Positions 39,631 through 51,639 of a stretch of DNA of 64,000 nt are shown here, one piece after another; within the stretch, counting starts at the first letter, position 1, and each line of letters starts with the position of its first letter. The notes beneath the pieces were generated by a model that saw only the letters and a program-made list of their open reading frames with translations, was not told the DNA's origin and made no database searches. This stretch comes from Candidatus Omnitrophota bacterium (GTDB lineage: Bacteria > Omnitrophota > Gorgyraeia > 2-01-FULL-45-10): positions 193,501 through 257,500 of the forward strand of contig JBAZKM010000001.1 in NCBI GenBank assembly GCA_041650805.1. The letters run 5' to 3'. Position numbers and translations under genes: made by a program.

Positions 39631-40392
39631 TTACGGGTGGCGCGTGGCGATGAGGTAAAGGCCCTTGAGGGTGAGGTCGTCGTCGACGACCCGGATGGAC
39701 TTTGTGTAGCGCCTGATCAGTTTTGCGTTGCCGCCGGTAGCGATGACTTTCGTATCCCTGCCGAGCTTTCTGCGGTAACTCGATACAAGGCCGTCGCACA
39801 TAGCGCCGTAACCGAATAGTATCCCCCCGCGCATGCTCGACTTCGTATCCTTCCCTACGATAGAGACGGCCCTCTTCAACTCGACCCTGGGCAGAAGCGC
39901 CGTCCTCTCATAAAGCGATGATAGCCCCATATCTATCCCGGGGAGTATAAGCCCTCCAAGATAAGCGCCGCTCCTTGAAACGATGTCGAACGTTATGGCG
40001 GTGCCGAAATCTATCACGACTGCCGGCGCTCCGTAAAGTTCCCCGGCGGCGTATGCGTTCACAAGGCGGTCCTGGCCGACCTCGCCCCTATTCCTGTATA
40101 GATTTTTTACCGGGACCGTCACATCCTTTCCTGTAACCGATATCCTGCACCTCGCGACCCTGCGCAACCGGCCCAGGACGAGCGAAAGCGCGCTCGGGAC
40201 GACGCTCGATATGACTATCTCCCCGACGTCTTCCATGTCCAACCCGGCCCTCTTGATAAGCCTTCCTATGCCTCCGGCATAATTGAGACGGTCAGCCGTG
40301 GGCAGCTTTATCTTCCCGGCGATATGTCCGTTCCTGAAGATGCCCGCAGTGATATTGGTGTTGCCGATGTCGATCGTTAGAACAACTCGCAT
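39631..40392 (-). CDS. coaX: Type III pantothenate kinase
   Basis: 253 residues. ASKHA-type phosphate motif DIGNTNITAG (about 6-15), VGQDRLVNAYAAGELYGAPAVVIDFGTAITFDIV (substrate and Asp site) and GGILFGYGAMCDGL, then ATGGNAKL near the C-terminus. It phosphorylates pantothenate, the first step of coenzyme A synthesis. The gene follows birA, a common pairing, with an 8-bp-period element between them. Confidence 0.95.
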   Translation of the reverse strand: MRVVLTIDIGNTNITAGIFRNGHIAGKIKLPTADRLNYAGGIGRLIKRAGLDMEDVGEIVISSVVPSALSLVLGRLRRVARCRISVTGKDVTVPVKNLYRNRGEVGQDRLVNAYAAGELYGAPAVVIDFGTAITFDIVSRSGAYLGGLILPGIDMGLSSLYERTALLPRVELKRAVSIVGKDTKSSMRGGILFGYGAMCDGLVSSYRRKLGRDTKVIATGGNAKLIRRYTKSIRVVDDDLTLKGLYLIATRHP

Positions 40393-40403
40393 AAACTCCT
40401 AGT

Positions 40404-40480
40404 GGTCACCAGGTCACCAAGACACCACGTCACCAGTGAATGCTTTTACGTGTGACCTTGTGACATGGTGACGTGGTGAC
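40404..40480. repeat. 8-bp-period palindromic element, copy 3 (inverted)
   Basis: The reverse complement matches 689-766 almost base for base, including the CACGTAAAAGC core. It lies between coaX and birA. Confidence 0.88.
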
Positions 40481-40482
40481 TT

Positions 40483-41460
40483 TTATCTCACCATCTCCAC
40501 ATCCCCTGACGAAACCTTCTCAAGGATTCCGGAATCGAGACGCACCACCAGCGACCCATCGCTATCCAGGTCGTGCGCCGTCCCGTCAAATGTCCTGTTA
40601 TGCAATACCACCCTTATCCTGGAACCCAGCATCGAAGATAGGGCCTTCCATTCCTCTATAATAGGGCCAAAACCTTTCGTGCGCAACAAATAATAGTGGG
40701 AATCGAGCGTCTCCAGCATATTACGCGTAAGCTCAACCCGGGATACGGCAACGTCACGGCCTGCGGCGCGCATCTCCTCGCGTATCGAGGACGCGCCTCT
40801 GGGCAGGGCCTTTGCCGCGGTATTTACATTGACCCCTATGCCCACCACTACAAAGCTTATATTATCCTGTTCCGCCTTCATCTCTGTAAGTATACCGCAC
40901 ACCTTCTTATTGTGAATGAGGATATCGTTCGGCCATTTTATAGACGCCTCCAGCCCGGATACTTTACGAATAGAGGTCGCTAATGAGACGGCCGCCAGGA
41001 GCGTTATCCTGGGTATGCCTTCCGGCGGCATATCGGGCCTCAATACGCATGACAGGTATATACCCCCCTTCGGAGGCGATGTCCAGTGCCGGCCGTGCCT
41101 CCCCTTCCCTTTCATCTGTTCTTCGGCTATTACCACGAGGCCGTCGCGGCAGTTATTTTCCGCCATTTCGTATGCGGCATCGTTCGTCGAATCAAGTTTC
41201 TTGTACGATATTATATCCCTGCCCAGCGTCCTCGTCTTCATATTCCACTGTATCTCGGAAGGTATGAGCCGGTCCGGCGCATGTACGAGACGATAGCCGA
41301 GGTGAGGCGATGCCTCGATCTCATACCCCTCCTCCCTCAGCTTCTCTATATGCTTCCAGATGGCCGCCCTTGAGACATCCGCAAGCTTGCAGATCTCTTC
41401 CCCCGACACATATCCTTCGCGCCTGGTCCTCAATATCTTCAGTATCGTCTCATCGATCAT
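40483..41460 (-). CDS. birA: Biotin-protein ligase / biotin operon repressor
   Basis: 325 residues. An N-terminal winged helix (CKLADVSRAAIWKHIEKLREEGYEIE, about 24-49) precedes the ligase domain with GKGRHGRHWTSPPKGGIYLS (biotinyl-AMP loop) and ASIKWPNDILIHNKKVCGIL, then a C-terminal SH3-like cap. It attaches biotin to carboxylase carrier proteins and probably represses biotin genes. Confidence 0.95.
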   Translation of the reverse strand: MIDETILKILRTRREGYVSGEEICKLADVSRAAIWKHIEKLREEGYEIEASPHLGYRLVHAPDRLIPSEIQWNMKTRTLGRDIISYKKLDSTNDAAYEMAENNCRDGLVVIAEEQMKGKGRHGRHWTSPPKGGIYLSCVLRPDMPPEGIPRITLLAAVSLATSIRKVSGLEASIKWPNDILIHNKKVCGILTEMKAEQDNISFVVVGIGVNVNTAAKALPRGASSIREEMRAAGRDVAVSRVELTRNMLETLDSHYYLLRTKGFGPIIEEWKALSSMLGSRIRVVLHNRTFDGTAHDLDSDGSLVVRLDSGILEKVSSGDVEMVR

Positions 41461-41462
41461 GT

Positions 41463-41540
41463 TCAGCTTTCAGCTATCAGTCTTCAGCTTTCAGCAGCTG
41501 TCAGCTTTTTTGCTGATAGCTGACAGCTGAAAGCTGATAG
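41463..41540. repeat. AGCTTTC/AGCTGTC palindromic repeat, long copy
   Basis: CAGCTTTCAGCAGCTGTCAGC and the complementary GCTGACAGCTGAAAGCTGA-like arm face each other around a short T-rich loop in the uvrB-birA gap, giving a strong stem. Closest in layout to the insert in valS. Confidence 0.85.
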
Positions 41541-41545
41541 CCCCA

Positions 41546-43531
41546 TTAAGAATTTGTCTTTTTTCTGATCTTTTCTTTTAACTCCGCGATCTCGTCCCTC
41601 AACACAGCGGCGCGCTCAAACTGCAGATTCCTTGCCGCCACCTCCATATCGTGCTGCAGCTCCGAGATGAGCGTAGTTATATCATATTGATCGTCCGTCT
41701 CCTCTACTGCGCCGCTCACTATCTCGCGCGCCTTTCTGTACGACTCTATCCCTTCCCGTATCGCCTTTTCTATGGACCGCGGGGTTATCTTATTATCCTC
41801 GTTGAATTTTGTCTGCACCTTACGGCGCCTCGTCGTCTCATCTATCGCCTTCTTCATCGACCTGGTCACCGTATCTGCATACATGAGGACTTTCCCGTTG
41901 ACGTTCCTGGCGGCCCTCCCGGCCACCTGTATCAGGCTCGTCTCGCTCCTCAGGAACCCTTCCTTATCGGCATCGAGTATGGCGACGAGCGAGACCTCTG
42001 GGAGGTCCAACCCTTCGCGCAGAAGGTTTATGCCCACAAGACAGTCAAATTTCTTTAGACGCAGGTCCCTCAATATCTCTACCCGTCCTATGGCGTCTAT
42101 CTCGGAGTGGAGATACTTTACCTTGAGCCCCATCTCCTGGAGGTACCTGGCGAGGTCCTCTGCCAACCGCTTTGTGAGGGTCGTGACGAGCACCCTCTCC
42201 TTCCTATGGGCACGCTCCCTTATCTCCTTTATCAGGTCGTCTATCTGGTTCGAGGTGGGCCTCACCTCTATGGGAGGGTCCACGAGCCCTGTCGGCCGTA
42301 TGACCTGCTCTATGATATTCTTCCCGCTCTTCCCTGCCTCATAATCGGAAGGGGTAGCCGATACGAATATTACATTACCCACCAGGTTCTCGAATTCATC
42401 GAATTTGAGGGGCCTGTTGTCAAGCGCGGACGGAAGACGGAACCCGAAATCGACCAGCGTCTCCTTCCTTGCCCTGTCGCCGTTATACATACCCCTTATC
42501 TGCGGCACCGTTACATGCGATTCATCTATGATGGTCAGGAACCCTTTGGGGAAATAGTCGATCAGGCACCAGGGCCTCGACCCGGCCGGGCGGGCTGACA
42601 TGTGGCGCGAATAATTCTCGATCCCGTTGCAATACCCTATCTCCCTCATCATCTCTATGTCATATCGCGTCCTGGACCCGAGACGCTGCGCCTCAACCAG
42701 CTTATTCTCCCTTTTAAGTTCTTCGAGACGGCCGGACAGCTCCTCCTCGATCGACTTTATGGCCGCTTCGATCCTGGCCGGGGTCGTGACAAAATGTTTG
42801 GCCGGATATATGCCGACCTTTTTTATCATTGATATCACATCGCCCTTCAGCGGGTCTATCTCGTAGATATGCTCTACCCTGTCGCCGAACTGCTCCACAC
42901 GGTAGGCAGTCTTCGTGTAAGCAGGATATATCTCCACCGTATCGCCGCGGACCCTGAACGTCGAGCGCTTGAAGTCATAATCGTTCCGGGTGTAATGTAT
43001 GGAGACGAGTTTTTTAAGCAGATCATCCCGGGAGATCTCCTGCCCCTCCTCAAGTACGGCCAGCATCTCGCCGTATTCCTCCGGGGACCCAAGGCCGTAT
43101 ATGCATGAGACGCTGGCCACTATGATGCAATCCTCGCGCGACATGAGCGAGCTGGTAGCCGAGAGGCGCAGGCGGTCTATGTCCTCGTTTATGGAGGCAT
43201 CCTTTTCTATGTAGATATCCGTTTGCGGGATATACGCTTCCGGCTGGTAATAATCGTAATAACTCACAAAGTATTCGACTGCGTTATGGGGAAAGAATTC
43301 TTTGAATTCGCTGTAAAGCTGCGCGGCGAGGGTCTTGTTGTGGGAGATGACGAGCACAGGTTTCCCGATATTCACTATGACGTTTGCCATAGTGAACGTC
43401 TTGCCCGAGCCGGTGACCCCGAGGAGAGTCTGGAACGGATATCCTCTCTCAAGGCCTTCCGTCAACCGTTTTATGGCATCCGGCTGGTCGCCCTTCGGTT
43501 CGAAATCGCTTATGAGTTTAAATTGGGACAT
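41546..43531 (-). CDS. uvrB: Excinuclease ABC subunit B
   Basis: 661 residues. Walker A GVTGSGKTFTMANVI (about 39-53), the beta-hairpin region YYDYYQPEAYIPQTDIYIEKDA, helicase motifs (DESHVTVPQIRGMYNGD, LLREGLDLPEVSLVAILDADKEGF, QVAGRAARN) and a C-terminal UVR motif (LISELQHDMEVAARNLQFERAAVLRDEI). It verifies damage and recruits UvrC in nucleotide excision repair. Confidence 0.98.
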   Translation of the reverse strand: MSQFKLISDFEPKGDQPDAIKRLTEGLERGYPFQTLLGVTGSGKTFTMANVIVNIGKPVLVISHNKTLAAQLYSEFKEFFPHNAVEYFVSYYDYYQPEAYIPQTDIYIEKDASINEDIDRLRLSATSSLMSREDCIIVASVSCIYGLGSPEEYGEMLAVLEEGQEISRDDLLKKLVSIHYTRNDYDFKRSTFRVRGDTVEIYPAYTKTAYRVEQFGDRVEHIYEIDPLKGDVISMIKKVGIYPAKHFVTTPARIEAAIKSIEEELSGRLEELKRENKLVEAQRLGSRTRYDIEMMREIGYCNGIENYSRHMSARPAGSRPWCLIDYFPKGFLTIIDESHVTVPQIRGMYNGDRARKETLVDFGFRLPSALDNRPLKFDEFENLVGNVIFVSATPSDYEAGKSGKNIIEQVIRPTGLVDPPIEVRPTSNQIDDLIKEIRERAHRKERVLVTTLTKRLAEDLARYLQEMGLKVKYLHSEIDAIGRVEILRDLRLKKFDCLVGINLLREGLDLPEVSLVAILDADKEGFLRSETSLIQVAGRAARNVNGKVLMYADTVTRSMKKAIDETTRRRKVQTKFNEDNKITPRSIEKAIREGIESYRKAREIVSGAVEETDDQYDITTLISELQHDMEVAARNLQFERAAVLRDEIAELKEKIRKKTNS

Positions 43532-43534
43532 TAT

Positions 43535-43628
43535 TAGCTTTCAGTCTTCAGCTTTCAGCAGCTTTCAGCTTATCTACCAGCAGGTATGCTTCTTTAGCTG
43601 ACAGCTGAAAGCTGATAGCTGATAGCTC
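43535..43628. repeat. AGCTTTC/AGCTGTC palindromic repeat, longest copy
   Basis: About 90 bp of CTTTCAG-type heptamers facing GCTGACAGCTGAAAGCTGATAG-type heptamers, fills the whole nadC-uvrB gap. Confidence 0.85.
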
Positions 43629-43630
43629 TA

Positions 43631-44506
43631 TTATATTATTTCCAACGACATATCTATCGAATCCACGGAGCTCGTGAGCGAGCCGACGGATATGATATCG
43701 ACCCTCGTCTTTACGTATTCCTCAAGATTATCGAGAGTGATGCCTCCGGAGGCCTCCAGGAGAGGCCGGGTTTTCGAGATGCGCCTTATTTCGACGCATG
43801 CCTTTATCTCGCGCGGGCTCATATTATCGAGCATGACGATCTCCGGCTTGCCTGCCAGCGCATCGCTGAACTCTTCCGGGGTCGTCACCTCTATCTCGAT
43901 CACCGTCCCCTTCTGGCTCTTCTTCCTCGCCGTCTCGACAAGGTCTCTTAATTCTATTCTTTTCCTCCCAACTCCCGGCTCCAAACCCCTGACTTTTATG
44001 TGATTATCCTTCACCAGCACCTGGTCGTAAAGCCCCATGCGGTGGTTGGAACCGCCGCCCATCGAGACGGCATATTTTTCCAGGTACCTCAGGATAGGCA
44101 GGGTCTTGCGCGTATCCATGATCTTTACTCCGTACGGCCTTGCTATCTCGACAAACCTCTTCGTCTTCGTAGCTATGCCGCTTAAGAAAGAGATAAAATT
44201 AAGCATGGTGCGCTCGGCCTTCAATATGGAGGCGGCATGGCCTTCGATGAAAGCGAGCTCCTTGCCTGCGCCGACGAAACTTGCGTCTTTACAATTGGGC
44301 TTGAACCTTACACTGTAATCCACGGCCCCCATGGTCCATTCCGCTATCTGGAGCCCGCAGGCCACGCATTCCTCTTTTGTGATCATGACGGCCTTGGAAC
44401 TATGGAATTTGCCTATAAGCGCGTCTGTCGTGATGTCGCCTTTACCGATATCCTCTTTCAGCGCCGCCCTGATAATAGGCAGCGCCCTATCTTTATCTAA
44501 CTGCAT
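43631..44506 (-). CDS. nadC: Nicotinate-nucleotide pyrophosphorylase (carboxylating)
   Basis: 291 residues from the ATG at 44506, which has GAGG at good spacing (a TTG six bases upstream is less likely). Family motifs: EDIGKGDITTDAL, RTMLNFISFLSGIATKT, DTRKTLPILRYLEKYAVSMGGGSNHRMGLYDQVLVKDNHI, IEIEVTTPEEF and LEASGGITLDNL. It makes NAD precursor nicotinate mononucleotide from quinolinate. Just after KDNHIK a 15-codon segment (43949-43993) is written by a 7-bp repeat. Overlaps the glycosyltransferase gene. Confidence 0.95.
   Translation of the reverse strand: MQLDKDRALPIIRAALKEDIGKGDITTDALIGKFHSSKAVMITKEECVACGLQIAEWTMGAVDYSVRFKPNCKDASFVGAGKELAFIEGHAASILKAERTMLNFISFLSGIATKTKRFVEIARPYGVKIMDTRKTLPILRYLEKYAVSMGGGSNHRMGLYDQVLVKDNHIKVRGLEPGVGRKRIELRDLVETARKKSQKGTVIEIEVTTPEEFSDALAGKPEIVMLDNMSPREIKACVEIRRISKTRPLLEASGGITLDNLEEYVKTRVDIISVGSLTSSVDSIDMSLEII
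43949..43993. repeat. 7-bp-period repeat inserted in frame in nadC
   Basis: A run of AACTCCC-class heptamers (CTCCCAACTCCCGGCTCCAA on the + strand) encodes RGLEPGVGRKR-like residues just after the KDNHIK motif. Its length is a multiple of three. Confidence 0.7.
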
Positions 44507-45593
44507 ACTCAACCTCGCGCGGGACGGGTTTCCCCTCCACCGCTTCGATGAACCGCTCTTTGAATATCTCCTTATCGAACCGCTTCGCGTTCTCTACTAT
44601 ATCACGGTGCGACAGGCGCATGGTATCCAGCTTCCTTATGGCTTCGATCAGGAACCCCGGCGTCTTACCTTCGAAGAATACCCCGGTCACTCCATCAACG
44701 ACCGTATCCAGCGCGCCTCCTTTTTTATAAGCTATCACGGGGCAACCTGCGGCTTGAGCCTCGACGGCGACTATGCCGAAGTCCTCCTTCTGGGGATAGA
44801 CAAGCGCCCTGGCCCTTGAGTAATAATCTTTGAGGGATTCTGCCGGCTGCCAGTCGAGGAACTTTATATTTCTCCCGGCCATCTTCTTAAGGCGTCCCCT
44901 GCACGGGCCGTTGCCGATGATGACCAGGGGCCTCTCGATCGCGTTGAAAGCCCGTATCGCAAGCTCGGTCCTCTTGTACGGCACCAGCTCCCCGACGATA
45001 AGGTAAAAATTTTCCCTCTTCGGCGGTGATTCGTTCAGGAAGTATCCCGTGTCGACCGGCGGGAATACGACTTCGGAATCCTTATTATAACACCGTTTCA
45101 CCCTGCCCCTGACATGGTTTGAAATAGCCAGGAATATATCCGGATTGGCCGCGGTGCGGACATCCCATCTCTTCAGATAGCGCACGAGCGGCCGTGCCAT
45201 CTTCCTGAAACGGCCGAAGTATTCATCCTCGTAGACCCATATGTACCTCATGGGGGTAAGGCAGTAGGAGATATGCCTGGCCCCCTTCCCGGCTTTTGCG
45301 CCCTTGGCAACGCAGTGGTGGACGCTTATGACGAGATCGTAACCGCGCAGGTCGAAACTCTCTACGGCTTTGGGAAATAGCGGAAGGTACATCCTGAAAT
45401 GCCTGCCGGAAAACGGGAGATGCTGGATGAAAGAGGTCGTCACCTTCTTCTGCCTGAACGTCTCAAACGTTTTTTTGGGGTCGTTGGCGAGCGTGAATAT
45501 ATCGGCCTGCGGGTAGATCTCGAGTATGACCTTCAATATCTGCTCCGCCCCGCGCTTATTCACCAACCAGTCATGGACTATGGCTACTCTCAC
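44493..45593 (-). CDS. Glycosyltransferase family 4 / group 1
   Basis: 366 residues from a GTG start. GT-B fold: N-terminal VAIVHDWLVNKRGAEQIL, then HHCVAKGAKAGKGARHISYCLTPMRYIWVYEDEYFG, C-terminal YLIVGELVPYKRTELAIRAF and the nucleotide-sugar motif EDFGIVAVEAQAAGCPVIAYKKGGALDTV (about 261-290). It probably transfers a hexose such as mannose in cell-surface polysaccharide synthesis. It lies between valS and nadC with short gaps or overlap. Confidence 0.9.
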   Translation of the reverse strand: MRVAIVHDWLVNKRGAEQILKVILEIYPQADIFTLANDPKKTFETFRQKKVTTSFIQHLPFSGRHFRMYLPLFPKAVESFDLRGYDLVISVHHCVAKGAKAGKGARHISYCLTPMRYIWVYEDEYFGRFRKMARPLVRYLKRWDVRTAANPDIFLAISNHVRGRVKRCYNKDSEVVFPPVDTGYFLNESPPKRENFYLIVGELVPYKRTELAIRAFNAIERPLVIIGNGPCRGRLKKMAGRNIKFLDWQPAESLKDYYSRARALVYPQKEDFGIVAVEAQAAGCPVIAYKKGGALDTVVDGVTGVFFEGKTPGFLIEAIRKLDTMRLSHRDIVENAKRFDKEIFKERFIEAVEGKPVPREVEYAVR

Positions 45594-45608
45594 AACATAT
45601 ACCCGTAG

Positions 45609-48391
<2,783 letters not shown>

Positions 48392-48395
<4 letters not shown>

Positions 48396-48817
48396 TCCCC
48401 GGTCTCGATATAATTCGAAAGGAGCGCGATCGTCTTTTCGTTGTCGCTTGTCTCGAGATACATCCTCGATGACCCGCCGGCGGAAGGCGATGTCAGGTAG
48501 AGATGTTTTATGTCTATCTTATTATTCCCCAGCTCGGTCGTCACCACCTTGAGAGAGCCGGGCTTGTTCTCGAGCTCAACGGCCACCACCTCTATCTCCT
48601 TGACCGATCTGTACTTCTTTCTCCTGAGCTCTCCGACCACGATAAGGTTGGCGCTCGTGATAAGCAGGAGCTTGGCCGTAGAACCTGTCTCGTATCCGGC
48701 CACCGCTTCTATATTGACGCCTTCGGCGGCCAATAAGAGCGCTATGTCGGCCAGGAGGCCGACCTTATTCTTCGTGGTCACAACGATCTCTTCGCTCAAT
48801 TTCACGCTTTTGATCAT
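48392..48817 (-). CDS. Tandem ACT-domain protein
   Basis: 141 residues comprising two ACT-like domains: EIVVTTKNKVGLLADIALLLAAEGVNIEAVAG (about 10-41) and EVVAVELENKPGSLKVVTTELGNNKIDIKHL (about 76-106). No catalytic domain is attached. ACT domains bind amino acids, so it may sense an aspartate- or branched-chain-family amino acid; its place between cimA and valS fits this, but the ligand is not shown. Confidence 0.88.
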
Positions 48818-48839
48818 ATGGTCCCCCTGACGCCCCCTA

Positions 48840-50408
48840 TTATCCCTTGCTGTCCTTCAAAAGTTTATACTCGACCGAATCGACGAGCGCCTGCCAGGAT
48901 GCGTCGACGACGTTCTCCGAGACGCCTATGGTCCACCAGGAGTCGTCCTTGTCCTGCGACTGGATCAGGACGCGCACGGTCGCGGCGGTGCCCGCCTTTT
49001 CATCCAGGACCCTGACCTTATAATCGGTAAGGTGCATCTCGGCAAGCCTTGGGTAGAACTTTTTAAGCGCCTTCCGCAAGGCGCTGTCCAGGGCATTGAC
49101 CGGGCCGTCGCCCGTAGAGGCGGTATGCTCCGCCTCTTTTCCCACTTTGAGCTTTATCGTGGCCTCGGAGGACATCCTGCCGCCCTTCTTCTTCTCTATG
49201 ATGACCCTGAAGTTGTCCACATCGAAGAACTCTTTGAATTTTTTCATGATCCGCTTCACGAGAAGTTCCAGGGAGGCCTCCGCCGCTTCGAAGTGGTACC
49301 CTTTATGTTCAAGGTCCTGCATGACCTTGAGGATGTTACGCGACTTTTTGCCTCCCTTGCCGATATCTACGTCCCACTCCTCCGCCTTCTTCAAGACGGT
49401 CGATTTCCCGGAGAGTTCGGAGACGAGAAGCCGGCGATGGTTCCCGACAAGGTGCGGGTCAACGTGTTCGTAGGTCTTCGGGTTCTTCAATATGGCGTTC
49501 ACGTGGACGCCCGCCTTGTGGGCGAAGGCGCTGGTGCCCACGAAGGGCTGGTTATCCTGCATCTTCATGTTGCTTATCTCGGAGACGAAGCGGGCTATCT
49601 CGGTAAGCTCTCTCAGGGCCAGGTCGGACACGCAGTCGATATCGAGTTTGAGCTTGAGCGCGGCTATGAGAGAGACCAGGTTAGCATTGCCGCACCTCTC
49701 GCCATAACCGTTCATAGTCCCCTGTACATGGACACACCCCGCCTGGACCGCGGCTATAGAATTGGCGACCGCCATTTCGCAGTCGTTATGCGTATGGATA
49801 CCGAGGGGCGTCCTGATCGATCTCCTGACCTCCTCCACTATCTCGAATATCTGAGAGGTTATGGTGCCGCCGTTAGTATCGCAGAGGATTATCCTCTCCG
49901 CCCCGGCGCGCTCTGCCGCCGAGAGGACTTTTATGGCATATGCGCTGTTCCCCTTATAGCCGTCAAAAAAGTGCTCGGCGTCGAAAAATACCTTCTTACC
50001 TTCGGACCTAAGGAACCCTACGGAATCCTCCACCATCCTGAGGTTCTCATCGAGCTCAACCCCGAAGACATCTTTCACGTGCAGGTCCCAGCTCTTGCCG
50101 AAGATGGTGATGAATTCCGTTCCGGCCTCCAGGAGCCAGTTGAGCACCTTGTCGCGCGACGGTTTCGTCATAGCACGGCGCGTGCTGCCGAACGCCACCA
50201 GCCTGGCGTTCTTCAGGCGGAGGTCTTTCGCCTTTTTGAAGAAGCTCATATCTTTCGGGTTCGCGCCGGGCCACCCGCCCTCTATGAAATGGATGCCGAG
50301 TTCGTCGATCTTCTCGCAGATCCTCAGCTTATCGGCTACCGAGAACGAGATACCCTCCGACTGGGAACCATCCCGAAGCGTAGTGTCGTACAGCTCTATC
50401 CCTTTCAT
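48840..50408 (-). CDS. cimA: Citramalate synthase
   Basis: 522 residues. N-terminal TIM barrel LYDTTLRDGSQSEGISFSVADKLRI, FIEGGWPGANPKD, FGKSWDLHVKDVFG, GIHTHNDCEMAVANSIAAVQAGCVHVQGTMNGYGERCGNANL, then the regulatory domain (VDNFRVIIEKKKG). The FGKSWDLHV and GWPGANPKD phrases point to CimA rather than isopropylmalate synthase. It condenses acetyl-CoA and pyruvate to citramalate for isoleucine synthesis. In the lysine/threonine gene run. Confidence 0.93.
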   Translation of the reverse strand: MKGIELYDTTLRDGSQSEGISFSVADKLRICEKIDELGIHFIEGGWPGANPKDMSFFKKAKDLRLKNARLVAFGSTRRAMTKPSRDKVLNWLLEAGTEFITIFGKSWDLHVKDVFGVELDENLRMVEDSVGFLRSEGKKVFFDAEHFFDGYKGNSAYAIKVLSAAERAGAERIILCDTNGGTITSQIFEIVEEVRRSIRTPLGIHTHNDCEMAVANSIAAVQAGCVHVQGTMNGYGERCGNANLVSLIAALKLKLDIDCVSDLALRELTEIARFVSEISNMKMQDNQPFVGTSAFAHKAGVHVNAILKNPKTYEHVDPHLVGNHRRLLVSELSGKSTVLKKAEEWDVDIGKGGKKSRNILKVMQDLEHKGYHFEAAEASLELLVKRIMKKFKEFFDVDNFRVIIEKKKGGRMSSEATIKLKVGKEAEHTASTGDGPVNALDSALRKALKKFYPRLAEMHLTDYKVRVLDEKAGTAATVRVLIQSQDKDDSWWTIGVSENVVDASWQALVDSVEYKLLKDSKG

Positions 50409-50415
50409 CTGATCC

Positions 50416-51639
50416 TCACTTTTTGCCGAGGCCGAACTTTTCGTGTATGGCCCTCACCGCTTCTTCGCTGTGCTTCCTGCTCACCACGCAGGATATCTTT
50501 ATCTCGCTCGTCGATATCATCTCTATATTGATACCCTTCTCGGCGAGCGCTTCGAACATGCCAGCGGCAACGCCGGAGTGGCTGCGCATACCTATGCCCA
50601 CTATGGATATCTTGGCCATATCTTTGTCTATCAGGACCTCTCCCGCGCCTATCTTGCGGGATACCTCTTTTGCCGTCTTCACGGTCCTGGCCAGGTCGCT
50701 CCCCGGCACGGTGAACGATACGTCGGTCGCGCCTGTGCGCGATACGTTCTGTATGATCATGTCGACGTTGATGCCCTCTTTAGCGATATCCTTGAATAGC
50801 TTTGCCGCGATCCCCGGCTTATCGGGGACATCACAGATGGTGACCTTCGCCTCGTCCTTGGTCAGCGCGACCCCGGACACCACTATATCTTCCATGGCCT
50901 TTACCTCCTTAGAGATTATTGTGCCCTCTTTCGAAGAGAAACTTGAACGGACGTGTACTGGGACCCCGAACTTCATGGCGAACTCCACCGAACGGGATTG
51001 GAGGACCTGCGCCCCCAGGGACGCCAGCTCGAACATCTCTTCGTAACTCAGCCGGTCTATCTTCCTGGCATTCTTCACTATCCGCGGGTCGGCGGTGAAG
51101 ACACCCTCGACGTCCGTATACATCTCGCACATCTTTGCCTCCAGGACTTTCGCGAGCGCCACCGCGGTAAGGTTAGACCCGCCCCTGCCGAGCGTCGTTA
51201 TCTCCTGGTTAAGGTTCACTCCCTGGAACCCGGCCACGATGACTATCTTCCCTTTCTTCAGTTCCTCGCTTATCCGCTTCGCGTTTATGTCTATGATGCG
51301 CGCCCTGGTGAAAGAGTTATCGGTGATGATGCCGACCTGCGCCCCGGTAAAAGATATGGCGTCCCTGCCAAGTTCATGTATGGCCATCGCCAGGAGCGCG
51401 CACGATACCTGCTCTCCGGTAGATATGAGCATGTCGAGTTCGCGCTCGGACGGCTCTTTTGTGACCTTTTTGGCCATCTCTATAAGATTATCGGTGGTGT
51501 CCCCTATCGCCGACACCACCACAACGACGTCGTACCCCTTTCGGCTCGATTCCACGACCCTGCCGGCGACATTCTTTATGCGCTCAACATCGGCGACGCT
51601 CGTGCCGCCGTATTTCTGCACTATTATGCCTTTTGACAT
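50416..51639 (-). CDS. lysC: Aspartate kinase
   Basis: 407 residues. N-terminal IVQKYGGTSVADVERIKNVA, GRGGSNLTAVALAKVLEAKMCEMYTDVEGVFTADPRIV (substrate site) and two ACT domains at the C-terminus (VPDKPGIAAKLFKDIAKEGINVDMIIQNVS; MFEALAEKGINIEMISTSEIKISCVV). It starts the aspartate family of amino acids and is likely feedback-controlled by lysine and/or threonine. Overlaps the downstream end of the proposed homoserine kinase gene by 16 bp. Confidence 0.97.
   Translation of the reverse strand: MSKGIIVQKYGGTSVADVERIKNVAGRVVESSRKGYDVVVVVSAIGDTTDNLIEMAKKVTKEPSERELDMLISTGEQVSCALLAMAIHELGRDAISFTGAQVGIITDNSFTRARIIDINAKRISEELKKGKIVIVAGFQGVNLNQEITTLGRGGSNLTAVALAKVLEAKMCEMYTDVEGVFTADPRIVKNARKIDRLSYEEMFELASLGAQVLQSRSVEFAMKFGVPVHVRSSFSSKEGTIISKEVKAMEDIVVSGVALTKDEAKVTICDVPDKPGIAAKLFKDIAKEGINVDMIIQNVSRTGATDVSFTVPGSDLARTVKTAKEVSRKIGAGEVLIDKDMAKISIVGIGMRSHSGVAAGMFEALAEKGINIEMISTSEIKISCVVSRKHSEEAVRAIHEKFGLGKK

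Noticed and set aside
41463..41540. AGCTTTC-type hairpins as ordinary terminators
   Set aside because: The stems lack a clear U-run, the same sequence occurs inside valS where termination would be lethal, and copies lie between co-directional genes likely transcribed together.
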